A stretch of 64,000 nucleotides of DNA from Anaerolineae bacterium (lineage in GTDB: Bacteria > Chloroflexota > Anaerolineae > Anaerolineales > UBA4823), in the NCBI GenBank assembly GCA_003327455.1, contig QOQU01000002.1:1-64000 (forward strand), in the 5' to 3' direction. This document shows positions 16,662-26,893 of this stretch, piece after piece (position 1 is the first letter of the stretch; every line of letters begins with the position of its first letter). The notes beneath the pieces are model-generated. The model was given only the letters and a program-made list of their open reading frames with translations, was not told where the DNA came from and ran no database searches. The position numbers and the translations under genes are program-made.

Positions 16662-18689
16662 CTATTCTTCACGCAGCATTTTATCAAACTCTTGATAATC
16701 TGTCGTTGGGTTTTTGCAAACCCCCAGGGTGCAGATGTAGGCTGTGGGTTTTTGATCAATTTTCGTTCGATCCCGTAGAATTGCCGGAGCATTTGGCGGT
16801 ATCGGTAAATCTGCATGACAACAAACGTAATCGAATCGGAGATCTGACCAGAGCACCCGAACGAATGGGCTTAGTTCTTGTTGTGAGCCAATCAGGACTA
16901 CCTCTTTGGGTTCAGACAATATGGTATCGATCAGAATCAACCAGGAGGAAAACGATAAAGGATACCTTAAGGCATTTTCAGTGAGAGATTGAATAAATGG
17001 GGTAGACTTATCGAGAAACTCCAAAAGAGTACCTTCAAAACTGGTAAGCTTTAGCAGTGCTTGATACGCAAGAGCATTTGCCGACGGAGTAGAGGTATCC
17101 TGGAGCTCTTTGGGCGATAAAATTAAGTGATCGTGTTCCCTGGAAACATCAAAAAAGCCACCTTGTGGATCGGCAAATTTTTCAACCATTTGACTGGCGA
17201 GTTTTTTACTCAACCCAAACCATTCAGCATCACCGGTAACTTCGTATAGTGAGAGCAAGCCATTAATGGTGCTGGCGTAATCTTCTAATAATGCTGGCGT
17301 AGAAACAACATCGCCCCGCTTGATGCGAAAAAGGACATCATCCTTTACGTACCATTGCTTGATTGCCAAAGCCAGCGAAGTAGCTAAATCAAGCAGATGT
17401 TTAGATGGCAGATATTTACTCGCTTCGGCAAGAAATCGCAAGGTGAGAGCATTCCAACTCAGGATACATTTATCATCAATGTTGGGACGAACTTTGGTTG
17501 TTCGAAGTTGACGCAGTTTCGCGTAAACTTCGTCTCGCATGGCTGAATTTTCCCCTAAGTCGTTTCTTTCGATAGGCTGAAACACCATCTGTTGGGGGTT
17601 TGATTCCAGGGGAGCGAGATGGTGTGAGTTTGAGAAATACTCGTATTCTTCTGCCGTCAATGAATTTCTTAATTCATCCAGCGTAAATGTATAGTACTTT
17701 CCTTCTTCACCTTCTGAATCTGCATCCATGCTAGAGTAGAAAAGTCCATCTGGATCCCGTAGATATTGAACCAGGAATTCGAGAATCTTCTCAACAACAG
17801 ATTTGAAATAGACATTTTTTGTGCAGAACATTGCGTATAGATATACCAGCCCAAGTTGGGCGTTATCATATAACATCTTTTCGAAGTGGGGGATCATCCA
17901 GCGCTGATCAGTACTATAGCGACAGAATCCACCTTCTAATAAGTCGTACATTCCTCCCTGAGCCATCTTGAGCAGAGCATGTTCAATTAATTCGCCTACC
18001 TTGGTTAGGTGGGGATTTTTAGCATAACGACGCACTAAGAATTCGAGCGTGATAGGATGTGGAAATTTCGGTGCCTTTCCCCAACCCCCATAAGTCCAAT
18101 CGTAGGTTTGCAGGATAAGGTTTGTCACAGAGTCCAGGTCGGCTGCATCGAACGGGCGCCGTTGATTCCGGGTCTGGTATTGCAATTGTAAAGCTTGGTA
18201 GATTTGATCGGTTGCCTCTTCGATCTGTTGGCGTTTGTTCGTCCAGGCTTCCTGGATGGCGTGCAAGACATCTAAGAAACCAGGGATGCGATAGCGGGGA
18301 ACCAGTGGATAATATGTTCCGCCAAAAAAAGGTTTACCCTCCGGAGTCAAAAATACAGATAAAGGCCATCCTCCATGCCCGGTTAGAGCTACTACCGCAT
18401 TCATATAGATTGTATCAACGTCCGGTCTCTCTTCGCGATCAACCTTGATGGAGACGAAGTGCCGATTCAGAATCTCTGCGACTTGCTCATTTTCAAAAGA
18501 TTCATGTGCCATGACATGGCACCAATGACACGAGGCATAACCAATGCTGAGAAAGATCGGTTTATCTTCTTTTTTCGCTTTTTCAAAGGCTTCTTCTCCC
18601 CACGGGTACCAATCTACAGGGTTGTGTGCATGTTGCAGTAAATAAGGGGAATTAGAATGAATCAGTCGATTTACCATTTCAGTTTTCAA
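16662..18689 (-). CDS. Thioredoxin-domain / six-hairpin glycosidase-like protein (DUF255, YyaL family)
   Basis: 675 residues. The N-terminal DUF255 thioredoxin-like region contains [13 protein letters not shown] and a CHWCHVM redox-type motif near residue 54. The remainder resembles an (alpha/alpha)6 barrel ([30 protein letters not shown]-like segments), as in bacterial YyaL and human SPATA20. The biochemical role of this family is not established. Its first 11 bp overlap the end of scpA, so it is translated from the same message. Confidence 0.85.
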   Translation of the reverse strand: MKTEMVNRLIHSNSPYLLQHAHNPVDWYPWGEEAFEKAKKEDKPIFLSIGYASCHWCHVMAHESFENEQVAEILNRHFVSIKVDREERPDVDTIYMNAVVALTGHGGWPLSVFLTPEGKPFFGGTYYPLVPRYRIPGFLDVLHAIQEAWTNKRQQIEEATDQIYQALQLQYQTRNQRRPFDAADLDSVTNLILQTYDWTYGGWGKAPKFPHPITLEFLVRRYAKNPHLTKVGELIEHALLKMAQGGMYDLLEGGFCRYSTDQRWMIPHFEKMLYDNAQLGLVYLYAMFCTKNVYFKSVVEKILEFLVQYLRDPDGLFYSSMDADSEGEEGKYYTFTLDELRNSLTAEEYEYFSNSHHLAPLESNPQQMVFQPIERNDLGENSAMRDEVYAKLRQLRTTKVRPNIDDKCILSWNALTLRFLAEASKYLPSKHLLDLATSLALAIKQWYVKDDVLFRIKRGDVVSTPALLEDYASTINGLLSLYEVTGDAEWFGLSKKLASQMVEKFADPQGGFFDVSREHDHLILSPKELQDTSTPSANALAYQALLKLTSFEGTLLEFLDKSTPFIQSLTENALRYPLSFSSWLILIDTILSEPKEVVLIGSQQELSPFVRVLWSDLRFDYVCCHADLPIPPNAPAILRDRTKIDQKPTAYICTLGVCKNPTTDYQEFDKMLREE

Positions 18690-19458
18690 ACTCGCTTTCC
18701 AGGATTTCGCTCTCGAACGTTTCAGCCGTTGGGAAGATCTCGATATCTTCGAAGAGATCAGCTTGTTGAATTTCGATTTGTCGTTGTTTGATGAGTTCTA
18801 ATAAAGCCAGGAACAGGGTAATCACTTCGGCACGCGAATTCAGGGAGTGGGTTAAAGTTCGGAAGGATGTGCGCCCTGTTTCCTTCAATACCTGAATGAT
18901 TTTGTGGATCTGTTCTTTTATCGAATATCTGGGCTTAATGATCGAACGATGTACTTGAGATAAGCCCTCAGCATTGCGAAATACATTTTGAGCAGCGAGT
19001 AAAAAGGATTGCAAATCAAGATCGCTCAGGTCTACTGAGCTTTCGAGTTTTGGAGGAGGGGCAAGCCGTAAATAGGTCTTGAGCCCTTGGTTTTCTCTGT
19101 CTCCGAGCCAGGTCGCAATTTGACGAAATTTCTTATATTCCTTCAGTTGTCTAACCAGATCCTCGCCGCTTTCTTCCTCCGTTTGGATATCAACGGGGGA
19201 TTGGGGCAAAAGCATCTGGGACTTGATATACAGTAATTTTGTTGCAACCACAATGAAATAGGAAAGCTCTTCTGTTTCAAGATGTTCGAGCGTTTGGAGA
19301 TAAGCCAGAAATTGATCAGTTACCTGGGCTAGCGCCAGTTGAGTAATATCTAGCTCGGCTTTCTCTATCAAATGCAGTAATAAGTCCAAAGGCCCCTGAT
19401 AAAGAGGTGTTTGAACTTGATACTGAACGGCCCTTTTTGTGAAAAATCCGATTGACAT
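18679..19458 (-). CDS. scpA: Segregation and condensation protein A
   Basis: Kleisin subunit of the SMC-ScpAB complex that organises the chromosome. 259 residues from the ATG at 19458. The N-terminal [19 protein letters not shown] motif (SMC head binding), central YIKSQMLLP and a C-terminal winged helix are present. An upstream in-frame ATG at 19485 is disfavoured because a TATAAT box lies between the two. No scpB follows; the next gene is the DUF255 protein. Confidence 0.93.
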   Translation of the reverse strand: MSIGFFTKRAVQYQVQTPLYQGPLDLLLHLIEKAELDITQLALAQVTDQFLAYLQTLEHLETEELSYFIVVATKLLYIKSQMLLPQSPVDIQTEEESGEDLVRQLKEYKKFRQIATWLGDRENQGLKTYLRLAPPPKLESSVDLSDLDLQSFLLAAQNVFRNAEGLSQVHRSIIKPRYSIKEQIHKIIQVLKETGRTSFRTLTHSLNSRAEVITLFLALLELIKQRQIEIQQADLFEDIEIFPTAETFESEILESEFEN

Positions 19459-19465
19459 AGGCGAA

Positions 19466-19471
19466 ATTATA
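19466..19471 (-). promoter_or_regulatory. -10 box of scpA (leaderless start)
   Basis: A perfect TATAAT on the reverse strand ends 7 nt before the ATG at 19458; the -35 region is weak. This favours the shorter ScpA start and a leaderless mRNA. Confidence 0.45.
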
Positions 19472-19472
19472 C

Positions 19473-19501
19473 CTGACATTTTCAAGCGTTCGTGCTATAC
19501 T
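19473..19501 (+). promoter_or_regulatory. Promoter of trxA
   Basis: CTGACA (19473-19478), a 17-nt spacer and TATACT (19496-19501). It is divergent from and interleaved with the scpA promoter, so the two may influence each other. Confidence 0.6.
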
Positions 19502-19531
19502 TCACTCGGATAATTTTTGAGGAGAAGGCTT

Positions 19532-19882
19532 ATGATTGATGAACCTGTTCATGTAACCGATGCTGCTTTTGAGAAAACCGTCATGCAATCCCCGATCCCG
19601 GTGATTGTCGATTTCTGGGCACCGTGGTGTGGTCCCTGTAAGATGGTTGCCCCGATTTTGGACAAGCTTGCTAAAGAATTGGCTGGAAAAGTCCTGATTG
19701 CTAAAGTTAATACGGATGAAAATCCGGAATGGGCGATGAAATTTGGCGTTCAGGGTATTCCGACCATGCTATTTGTATATAATGGTAAAGTGGTTCATCG
19801 GCAGGTTGGGGCTTTACCCGAGCCCATGTTACGGGATGTCGTAAATGAGTTTCTCAAGGTGACAAATTCGGCGAAGCTTTGA
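19532..19882 (+). CDS. trxA: Thioredoxin
   Basis: 116 residues from the ATG at 19532, preceded by GAGGAGAAGG; an in-frame TTG at 19517 would overlap that site. Canonical active site FWAPWCGPCKMVAP near residue 30, the cis-Pro loop GIPTMLFV, and typical length. A small cytosolic dithiol reductant for ribonucleotide reductase, peroxiredoxins and other targets. Monocistronic, converging on murA. Confidence 0.96.
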   Translation: MIDEPVHVTDAAFEKTVMQSPIPVIVDFWAPWCGPCKMVAPILDKLAKELAGKVLIAKVNTDENPEWAMKFGVQGIPTMLFVYNGKVVHRQVGALPEPMLRDVVNEFLKVTNSAKL

Positions 19883-19890
19883 TAGAAACC

Positions 19891-21186
19891 TCAATTCTCC
19901 ATGCTGACCCGTTCAATCCGCGCTCCCAGAGCGCGGAGTTTTTCATCAACTTTTTCATAACCTCGATCGATTTGACCAATATTACGAATAGTTGACCTGC
20001 CCTCTGCAGCCAGTGCGGCTAACACCAAGGCCATCCCAGCGCGTATATCCGGGCTTTCTAAATTCTCACCGAAAAGCTGGGTAGGTCCTTGAACGATACA
20101 CCGGTGCGGGTCGCAGAGTACGATTTGGGCACCCATGCTGACCAATTTATCGATGAAAAACATGCGCGAAGGGTACATCCAATCGTGAAATAAAACGCTT
20201 CCCTTTGCCTGTGTGGCTATGACAATTGCAATGCTCATCAGGTCGGTTGGAAAAGCTGGCCAGGGCATTACGCTAATTTCCGGGATTGCATCGCCGAGGT
20301 CGGGTTGGATTTCAAGGCGCTGTTGATTTGGAACGATAACATCATTATTTTCGACATACCATTCGACCCCCAGGCGGCGAAAGACAATGGCGATCATGTC
20401 CAGGTATTGCGGGCCAGCCTCCACAATCCGTATGGTACCTTTGGTAACTGCGGCGGCGCCTATAAAACTGACTACTTCGAGATAATCCGGACCGATTGTA
20501 AATTCCCCGCCGTGCAATTGCTTTACCCCTTCGATTTGAAGGGTGTTCGAGCCGATGTTCGTTATTTTTGCCCCAAGATGATTGAGAAAATGGCAAAGCT
20601 CCTGAACATGGGGTTCAGAGGCTGCATTACGGATAATCGTTGTCCCCTTTGCGGTTACAGCAGCCATAATTGCATTTTCGGTAGCGGTTACACTGGCTTC
20701 ATCTAAAAGTATATTTGCGCCGTTGAGCTTATTTGCTTTGAAGTTAAATCGTTTTTGTATGCGATCGTATTCCGTAGTTGCGCCAAGGGCGTTCAAGGCG
20801 AGAAGGTGCGTATCTACGCGGCGCCGTCCGATAACATCCCCACCTGGTGGCGGTAAATAGATTTCCCCGCACCGCGCCAAAATTGGGCCAGCAAGCAGAA
20901 TGGAGGCGCGAATGCTGCGACAGATATCGGGATCGAGATCCTGGATAAATATCTCTTTGGCATGAACTTTCCATGAATGATGATCAATTTGCGTGATATT
21001 AACCCCTAAACTTTCAAGCAGTTTACGCATAGCCTCGACATCGCGAATTTGAGGAATGTTATGTAAAATTACCGGTTCGTCGGTTAATGTTGTTGCAGCA
21101 AGCAGCGGAAGAGCAGCGTTCTTATTGCCGGATGGCTTGACGGTTCCAGATAGAGGAGTACCACCATGTATGATAAATTTCTCCAT
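19891..21186 (-). CDS. murA: UDP-N-acetylglucosamine 1-carboxyvinyltransferase, Cys-to-Asp variant
   Basis: 431 residues, EPSP-synthase fold. First committed step of peptidoglycan precursor synthesis, moving enolpyruvate from PEP to UDP-GlcNAc. [13 protein letters not shown] (residues 19-31) binds the substrate. The active-site loop reads [12 protein letters not shown]117 stands where most MurA enzymes have Cys (E. coli Cys115). Asp at this place is known from mycobacterial and chlamydial enzymes and makes them insensitive to fosfomycin. The rest of the protein and its length are normal. Confidence 0.95.
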   Translation of the reverse strand: MEKFIIHGGTPLSGTVKPSGNKNAALPLLAATTLTDEPVILHNIPQIRDVEAMRKLLESLGVNITQIDHHSWKVHAKEIFIQDLDPDICRSIRASILLAGPILARCGEIYLPPPGGDVIGRRRVDTHLLALNALGATTEYDRIQKRFNFKANKLNGANILLDEASVTATENAIMAAVTAKGTTIIRNAASEPHVQELCHFLNHLGAKITNIGSNTLQIEGVKQLHGGEFTIGPDYLEVVSFIGAAAVTKGTIRIVEAGPQYLDMIAIVFRRLGVEWYVENNDVIVPNQQRLEIQPDLGDAIPEISVMPWPAFPTDLMSIAIVIATQAKGSVLFHDWMYPSRMFFIDKLVSMGAQIVLCDPHRCIVQGPTQLFGENLESPDIRAGMALVLAALAAEGRSTIRNIGQIDRGYEKVDEKLRALGARIERVSMEN

Positions 21187-21252
21187 GATCTTTTTATTCG
21201 CTCCTGATGGATTTGTAAGGTATAGTATGGATTACTTAGCCTTTTAGCCAAT

Positions 21253-21258
21253 TATAAT
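21253..21258 (+). promoter_or_regulatory. -10 box of the prepilin-peptidase gene
   Basis: A perfect TATAAT ends 6 nt before the ATG at 21265. There is no Shine-Dalgarno site, so a leaderless transcript is likely. The -35 region is poor. Confidence 0.45.
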
Positions 21259-21264
21259 GGGTCT

Positions 21265-22002
21265 ATGTCGATTCTCCTGACCAATCTCGTTGCTGGGGTG
21301 CTTGGCGGTTTCCTGATAAATTATCTCGCCGACTGCTTACCTCACCAGCGACGCCCGACAAAACCGCTTTGCAATCATTGCGGCATGAGCTTATCTCTTT
21401 TTGCATATCTGGCACTCCAACCATGCTTAAACTGCAACTTGCGTCGCCGCTGGCGCTATGGTATAGTTTATCTCCTTAGCATTGTGATGGTTTATTGGAT
21501 ACAGGTTTTTCCGGTGCGTTTAGATTTCTGGCTTTCCTGGTTAGTGTGGATCGTATTTGGCGTAATTGCCACGATAGATATTGAATATCGAGTTGTTTTG
21601 TTCGAGACCGTGGTTGGTGGAGGAATCATTTTTTTCGTAATCGGCTTAGCACGACATGGTATATTCTCTACCATACTGGGCGGATTGATGGGTTTTTTGG
21701 TGATGTTTGGGCTTTATTGGCTGGGAAAATTTATACTCAAGATTAGAAAAAAAGCCTCCTCTTTGGAAGAGGAGGCTCTAGGTTTTGGAGATGTCAATCT
21801 GTTTACAATTTTAGGCCTTTTACTTGGCTTTCCAGCAATACTTGCCGCCCTTTGGATCGCTATTTTCTCTGCGGGCATATTTAGTCTAGCGCTGGTTGCC
21901 TACATGGTTCTCCGGAAACAATACCGTTCCGATTTTGCGATCCCCTATGCTCCTTTTCTAATCTTTGGCGCTTTTGCACTCCTTTACCTTGTTCGTCCAT
22001 AA
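21265..22002 (+). CDS. A24-family prepilin peptidase-like membrane protein
   Basis: 245 residues with about seven hydrophobic helices. Two CxxC pairs (C36/C39 and C54/C57) form the zinc-type cytoplasmic loop of PilD-like enzymes. The two catalytic aspartates of the aspartyl protease are D105 (TIDIEYR) and D176 (GFGDVN). Such enzymes cleave type IV prepilin leaders and usually N-methylate them. No pilin or assembly genes lie nearby, so its substrates are elsewhere in the genome. It is somewhat divergent and could be a family member without the methyltransferase function. Confidence 0.85.
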   Translation: MSILLTNLVAGVLGGFLINYLADCLPHQRRPTKPLCNHCGMSLSLFAYLALQPCLNCNLRRRWRYGIVYLLSIVMVYWIQVFPVRLDFWLSWLVWIVFGVIATIDIEYRVVLFETVVGGGIIFFVIGLARHGIFSTILGGLMGFLVMFGLYWLGKFILKIRKKASSLEEEALGFGDVNLFTILGLLLGFPAILAALWIAIFSAGIFSLALVAYMVLRKQYRSDFAIPYAPFLIFGAFALLYLVRP

Positions 22003-22005
22003 ACC

Positions 22006-22932
22006 TCAGGCAACACTATTACCGGGGCGGGGTTTGAACCACTGTTGCCACTCACGATTTTCCCATACAACCAGAATTGGTGCAGCAATAAATATCGAGG
22101 AATATGTTCCCATAAACAGACCAATCAGGAGAATGGTGGAAAATTCTCTTAAGGTGACGCCGCCGAAGAGAGCCAGGGCTAACAGCATGAACTCAACAGT
22201 CATCAACTGGGTATTGATGGAACGTTGCAGGGTTTGAACAATCGAATGATTGACCAGAGTTTCAAATGGAAGTCTTTTCAGGTTAGCGCTGTTTTCCCGA
22301 ATGCGGTCAAATACTACAATTTTATCCTGAACAGAAAAACCGATTACGGTGAGCAAAGCGGTTAGAGTGAGCGAATCGAACTGCCACCCAAAGAATTTTC
22401 CTCCGATAGCAACGATGCTAATTACAACTGCTACGTCATGCACCATGGCGATGATTGCGCATAATCCGTAGCGAAAAGCATGTTCTACCCCACGAAACGC
22501 GAATGTGATGTACAGAATTACGGCAAGCGCCGCAATGGCTAATGCGATGGCTGCCCGTTGGGTTACCTGTTGCCCAATGGTCGGACCGACACTATCAAAG
22601 CGTAACACGGTAATTGTGTCCTGAAATCGTTCTTCCATTGACTTCAACAGGTTGGTTTGGGTCGTCTCATCGAGAAAACTGGATTTGGCGATGATGGTTT
22701 GCTGCTCGGTTGTTAGCACCTGAACATCTTTGATCCCTAAGTCTGTAAATAAGAGCACAATTTCTGCCGGCGGTGGCGGTTGACGGTTGTTGAATTTAAA
22801 CTCCAGATACGATCCGCCCGTGAAGTCAATAGCCAATGGCAGTTTCCAGACCCCAAGCACAATCATGCCAGGAATAATAATCAGTAAAGAAAGGAGAAAG
22901 AAGAAATATCGTTTTCCAAGTATATTGATCAT
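22006..22932 (-). CDS. secF: Protein translocase subunit SecF
   Basis: 308 residues from the ATG at 22932, preceded by AAGGGTG. Partner of SecD; uses the proton or sodium gradient to pull secreted proteins through SecYEG. IDFTGGSYLEF in the first periplasmic domain, then a block of five hydrophobic helices with VHDVAVV and SVQDKIVVFDRIREN, are SecF signatures. It follows secD by 10 nt and converges on the prepilin-peptidase gene. Confidence 0.95.
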   Translation of the reverse strand: MINILGKRYFFFLLSLLIIIPGMIVLGVWKLPLAIDFTGGSYLEFKFNNRQPPPPAEIVLLFTDLGIKDVQVLTTEQQTIIAKSSFLDETTQTNLLKSMEERFQDTITVLRFDSVGPTIGQQVTQRAAIALAIAALAVILYITFAFRGVEHAFRYGLCAIIAMVHDVAVVISIVAIGGKFFGWQFDSLTLTALLTVIGFSVQDKIVVFDRIRENSANLKRLPFETLVNHSIVQTLQRSINTQLMTVEFMLLALALFGGVTLREFSTILLIGLFMGTYSSIFIAAPILVVWENREWQQWFKPRPGNSVA

Positions 22933-22942
22933 CTTAGCACCC

Positions 22943-24304
22943 TTATAAGCCAAACCATCTGGCATAGTTTGATGGTTGAAAATATGTAAACAGGATGTTC
23001 AAGAAAGTCCGGGTAACAACAATTGCCGAAAACAGGCTGACAATGACACCAAGCATGAGCGTCAGGGAGAAGCCCTTTACAATCGTTGCTCCAAAAGTGC
23101 TCCCGAACCAGAATAGTATTAAGGACGTGAGAATTGTGGCAATATTAGAGTCTCGGATGGAAGGCCATGCTCGTTTCCAACCGATATCGACCGCTAAACT
23201 TAATTTACGACCGCTACGTAATTCCTCCTTAAGTCGCTCAAAGATCAGGATATTGGCATCCAGCGCCGATCCGGTACTGAGCAGAAAGCCAGCAATACCG
23301 GGAAGGGTTAAAGTCACAGGAATGGTGCGAAAAATAGCGAAGGTGATGACAGCGTAGGTGAGAATAGCTGTAATCGCTACAGCTCCCGGTAAGCGATAAT
23401 ACAGGATCATAAATAAAATAACGATAGAGAAACCAATAGCTCCAGCAATCAGGCTTTTTCTTAGGGAGTCTTCGCCAAGCGTCGGACCAATGGTGCGCGT
23501 TTCGGCAACCTTCAGAGGAACAGGAAGAGAGCCATAGCGGAGTTGAACAGTCAAAGCGTTCGCGCTTTCTACGGTGAAATTACCCTCGATAATGCCTTCC
23601 CCACTCTCGATGGGTTCTCGAATACGGGGGGCGGAAATGACTTTTTTATCCAACACGATGGCAAGGATTTTTCCCTGATTTTGTCTGGTGTAATCTGCAA
23701 ATATCTTTGCTCCCTCGGATGTGAGGCGAAAGGAAACCACCGGTTGTCCGACCTGGTTGGTAGTCGTTTCCACCGATTCCAGCATGGAACCGGTCATGAT
23801 TGTGTGGAAAACCGTCTCAGTTAACGTCCCGGTTGCGGTTATTGGTGTTGAAACAGAGCTTCCCAGGCTCTCTTGAAGATCTGTGCGAATTGTCTGGTCA
23901 ATGAGGGCAAAGGCTTCTTCATCGCTTAACTGAGACATATCCACAAATTCTAGGACGCCGGTTTGCTTGATGGCATTGATGCTCTCTGTTGCATCCTTGA
24001 CGGCCGGCAATTCAACGTTAATGAAACGATTTCCAGCGATCTGCACGACAGCTTCTGCTACTCCCAACCCGTTAACACGGCTTTCGACGATCTGACTGGC
24101 TTTAACGAGCAGATCACGATCGGGTATGGTGTCTTCGGGTAGGTCAACTTGCAGAACGATTTGTTGTCCACCTACCAGATCCAATCCTAGCTTGGTTACG
24201 ATAGATCGCCCCAAGAAGGAATTGGTGGTCGGTAAGACGAGGTAGATAGAGAGAATGAGAATGGTAAATATGATGATCAAGGATATGGTTGTGTTTCTGG
24301 TCAT
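22943..24304 (-). CDS. secD: Protein translocase subunit SecD
   Basis: 453 residues from the ATG at 24304, which has GGAGGT upstream. One N-terminal membrane helix, LGLDLVGGQQIVLQVD (the conserved D-LxGG motif), a large periplasmic domain (about 60-290), then five C-terminal helices with GSALDANILIFERLKEE. First gene of the secDF pair. Confidence 0.95.
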   Translation of the reverse strand: MTRNTTISLIIIFTILILSIYLVLPTTNSFLGRSIVTKLGLDLVGGQQIVLQVDLPEDTIPDRDLLVKASQIVESRVNGLGVAEAVVQIAGNRFINVELPAVKDATESINAIKQTGVLEFVDMSQLSDEEAFALIDQTIRTDLQESLGSSVSTPITATGTLTETVFHTIMTGSMLESVETTTNQVGQPVVSFRLTSEGAKIFADYTRQNQGKILAIVLDKKVISAPRIREPIESGEGIIEGNFTVESANALTVQLRYGSLPVPLKVAETRTIGPTLGEDSLRKSLIAGAIGFSIVILFMILYYRLPGAVAITAILTYAVITFAIFRTIPVTLTLPGIAGFLLSTGSALDANILIFERLKEELRSGRKLSLAVDIGWKRAWPSIRDSNIATILTSLILFWFGSTFGATIVKGFSLTLMLGVIVSLFSAIVVTRTFLNILFTYFQPSNYARWFGL

Positions 24305-24402
24305 AAAATCGGGACCTCCATATTCAAACAAATGCCAGCCAATGCCCTGGCATGCCTCTGGCTGGCTAGCAGGGCGATTATACTCCTATTTTTTCAATGC
24401 GT

Positions 24403-24759
24403 CTATCTTTCCTTTTTCCAATTCTCGATAAAACTGATTGCAATCCGGGATACTTCGTCTTCGGTCAGGGGATTGGTATCAATAATCAGGTCGGCATGTT
24501 GGCGGGCATGAGTCAGGCGTTGGAGTTGTTCTCGATATTCTTGCGGAGTCCAATTGAGTTTTTTGCGAAGGAGGGTATTGGGGTAGTTAACGTCAAGATA
24601 AATCAGAATATCCGGGTTCGTAATTCGTTTCCACATTGCCGGGACATAGGAATGTTCCTGAGCAATATGTCGGACGTTATACCCTAATTCTTTTAATTTC
24701 CTGACTAAAGTGGTTTTACCAGCCGCACAGGGTCCTACGACACCAATGCAAATGCTCAT
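24403..24759 (-). CDS. Small P-loop nucleotide kinase-like protein
   Basis: 118 residues. The Walker A motif GPCAAGKTT is at residues 9-17. A weak Walker B-like strand (ILIYLDV) and DLIIDTNPLTEDEV follow, resembling adenylate/shikimate-kinase-like folds without a clear lid. Too short for a complete known kinase. A regulatory or small-molecule phosphotransfer role is possible, but I do not recognise a specific function. It is 17 nt from the PP2C-like gene start side in the same reverse-strand run. Confidence 0.6.
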   Translation of the reverse strand: MSICIGVVGPCAAGKTTLVRKLKELGYNVRHIAQEHSYVPAMWKRITNPDILIYLDVNYPNTLLRKKLNWTPQEYREQLQRLTHARQHADLIIDTNPLTEDEVSRIAISFIENWKKER

Positions 24760-24776
24760 ATTACCAGGTTATCAAG

Positions 24777-25490
24777 CTATCCACCGTTATTCAAGGGTAA
24801 ACGAACCAGCATCCGTCGGGTTTGATCTCCTTGATGTGGAAGCACTTTGATGACCACGATGCTGATATCATCGCAGGGCCTGCCCTCATCTTGTTGTATG
24901 GCTCTTTGCAGGAGATTATCGGCGATAAGATGAGGGGGCTCTTCCGGATTATAGCCATATTGGTTGAATAGAGAAATTAGATTGATGAGGTTTCCAGTTC
25001 TTGAGCCAGCATGAATTAAGCCATCCGAGAAAACGATCGCACATAACCCCACTGCAAGACCCACCTCAACAATAACTGGCCTGGTGTCTCTATAAATACC
25101 GACCGGTTTGCTCTCTTCGTCAAAAATTCGGATCTGCTGGTTATCGTAAAGGATGACCGGCGCAGGATTGTTGCGGGTAATTACAAGTGTTTTCGTTACC
25201 AGGTCAACAGAGCAAATATTGAGGGTGGCAGATACTTTCCCTTCTCGATGCGTATAGAGATAATCTGAGGCTGCTCTGGCTGCTGCTCCATCTCTGACTC
25301 CTTCCGCCAGCAGAGAAATCACTTTCCGTACGACCAGGTTTGATACAGATTTCGCTCCACGGCCCGAAGTTTGTCCATCGGAGAGTACAACCGAAATTCC
25401 ACCTTGCGGACGTTCGATGACCTCTACGGTGTCGCCGCTTTCCCGGATGCCGAACTTGGGGACTTTTGAAACCGCTATCTGGACTTCCAT
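24777..25490 (-). CDS. PP2C/SpoIIE-type serine/threonine phosphatase
   Basis: 237 residues. GGISVVLSDGQTSGRGAKSVS carries the metal-binding Asp and Gly of the PP2C/SpoIIE fold; AIVFSDGLIHAG and CDDISIVVIKV supply the later aspartates. Such proteins dephosphorylate anti-sigma-factor antagonists or other phosphoproteins. No anti-sigma gene is adjacent, but a small NIL-domain gene directly precedes it on the same message. Confidence 0.8.
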   Translation of the reverse strand: MEVQIAVSKVPKFGIRESGDTVEVIERPQGGISVVLSDGQTSGRGAKSVSNLVVRKVISLLAEGVRDGAAARAASDYLYTHREGKVSATLNICSVDLVTKTLVITRNNPAPVILYDNQQIRIFDEESKPVGIYRDTRPVIVEVGLAVGLCAIVFSDGLIHAGSRTGNLINLISLFNQYGYNPEEPPHLIADNLLQRAIQQDEGRPCDDISIVVIKVLPHQGDQTRRMLVRLPLNNGG

Positions 25491-25514
25491 AAAAATTATT
25501 CGTCCATTCGGGTA

Positions 25515-25748
25515 TCAATTGTCTTTGATAAATTCCACCTGGATCCCTTGCTGCCTAAGCCATTGAACCGCTTCTTCGATGACATGAATATTGCCACTAA
25601 GTTGGATTTCTATCCAACCGTTTTGGCTATCGATTTGAGCGCGGAGGATATTTACGGTGATATCAAATTCTTTGATTAATTGGTTAATCACCGGGACGCG
25701 AAGAAGATTGGGTGGATAAATGAGTCTCACCAACTGATGTGTACTCAT
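25515..25748 (-). CDS. NIL-domain small protein
   Basis: 77 residues forming one ferredoxin-like NIL domain (VRLIYPPNLLRVPVI, then NILRAQIDSQNGWIEIQLSG). NIL domains occur at the C-terminus of methionine ABC ATPases (MetN) as a ligand-sensing module and also stand alone in anaerobes. It has no Fe-S cysteines. Cotranscribed with the phosphatase gene. Function unknown. Confidence 0.75.
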   Translation of the reverse strand: MSTHQLVRLIYPPNLLRVPVINQLIKEFDITVNILRAQIDSQNGWIEIQLSGNIHVIEEAVQWLRQQGIQVEFIKDN

Positions 25749-25835
25749 GGTGCCTCCAATTTACTCAAAACAGTGAATCGGTGCCAATTTCAGCGTTTTT
25801 CCTATTGACCAGGCTATGAACATTCTAGCATAAAG

Positions 25836-26891
25836 TTAGCTATTCTGTCTCTGATAAAATGTAGCAAGTTGCCCGCAACCAGCATGAATTGAAATCCCAC
25901 GCGGTACACGTACGGTGCAGGGAATGGAATTTTGTTCCAGTATCGCTTTGAATTCCTTGATTCGCTGTTTCGGGGGAGATTGGCCGGTATAACCTTCTGT
26001 TGGGTTGAGTGGAATGAGATTTACATGGCAGAGCAAACCCTTGAGCAATTTCGTCAAGCGATAAGCTTGTTGGATGGAATCATTGATATCTTTAATCATC
26101 ACCCACTCGAAGCTGAGGCGGCGTTTCGTCAAATTAACATATTCGCGGCAAGCTTCCAATAAAGTATTCAAAGGGTATTTACGGTTGATTGGCACGAGTT
26201 GGGAACGCAGTTCATCGTCTGCGGCGTGAAGAGAAATCGCCAGATTGATTTGACGTTTCAGGGCGGCGAATTTGCGGATCATTGGCACGATCCCAACGGT
26301 AGAAATGGTAAAACGTCGCTCTCCCAAGTTGAAACCGTTCGGGTCATTTAATTGGTCAATAGCTCTAATTACATTCTCGAAATTATGAAAGGGTTCGCCC
26401 ATCCCCATCACAACAATATTAGACAGCGTTTTGTTTTCTTTTTTCAATAAACGAGCAAAGTGCAGTACCTGTTCGATAATCTGACCGCTGGTAAGATTTG
26501 CGATAAATCCCATCTGGCCTGTAGCGCAGAAGACGCATCCCATCCCGCATCCCGATTGGGAGGAAATGCATAAAGTATTGCGGTCTAAAGCTTGCATCAA
26601 AACTGTCTCGATGGGATTTCCTTGAAGGGTATGGAATAATACTTTTCTGGTTTGACCATGGTCAGCAAGTGATTCTTTTTCAGAAAATATCGATTCAAAA
26701 ATGAAATAACTATCAAGCTTTTGCCGCAGAGGTTTTGGAAAAACAGTAAATTGATCTGCTTTATGCCAGAGGTTATGATACAGTCCTTCCCAAAGTTGCT
26801 TGAGGCGATAGGTTGGTTCACCCCATTCTTCAAGAACTTTACCTAACTCTTCTCGGGAAAGGTCATAGATCAAAGGTCGCTCATTCATCAT
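25836..26891 (-). CDS. rlmN: Dual-specificity 23S rRNA/tRNA adenine C2-methyltransferase
   Basis: 351 residues, radical-SAM enzyme methylating C2 of A2503 in 23S rRNA and A37 in some tRNAs. The CxxxCxxC cluster motif is C115, C119, C122 (SGCGMGCVFC). MGMGEPFHN and the C-terminal catalytic Cys in IHAGCGQLA are present. Its start is next to the HAD gene stop. Confidence 0.95.
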   Translation of the reverse strand: MMNERPLIYDLSREELGKVLEEWGEPTYRLKQLWEGLYHNLWHKADQFTVFPKPLRQKLDSYFIFESIFSEKESLADHGQTRKVLFHTLQGNPIETVLMQALDRNTLCISSQSGCGMGCVFCATGQMGFIANLTSGQIIEQVLHFARLLKKENKTLSNIVVMGMGEPFHNFENVIRAIDQLNDPNGFNLGERRFTISTVGIVPMIRKFAALKRQINLAISLHAADDELRSQLVPINRKYPLNTLLEACREYVNLTKRRLSFEWVMIKDINDSIQQAYRLTKLLKGLLCHVNLIPLNPTEGYTGQSPPKQRIKEFKAILEQNSIPCTVRVPRGISIHAGCGQLATFYQRQNS

Positions 26892-26893
26892 CC

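Noticed and set aside
22020-22040. tRNA T-arm-like string (GGGGTTTGAACC) near the secF stop
   Set aside because: It is inside the secF coding end and no acceptor, D or anticodon stems surround it.
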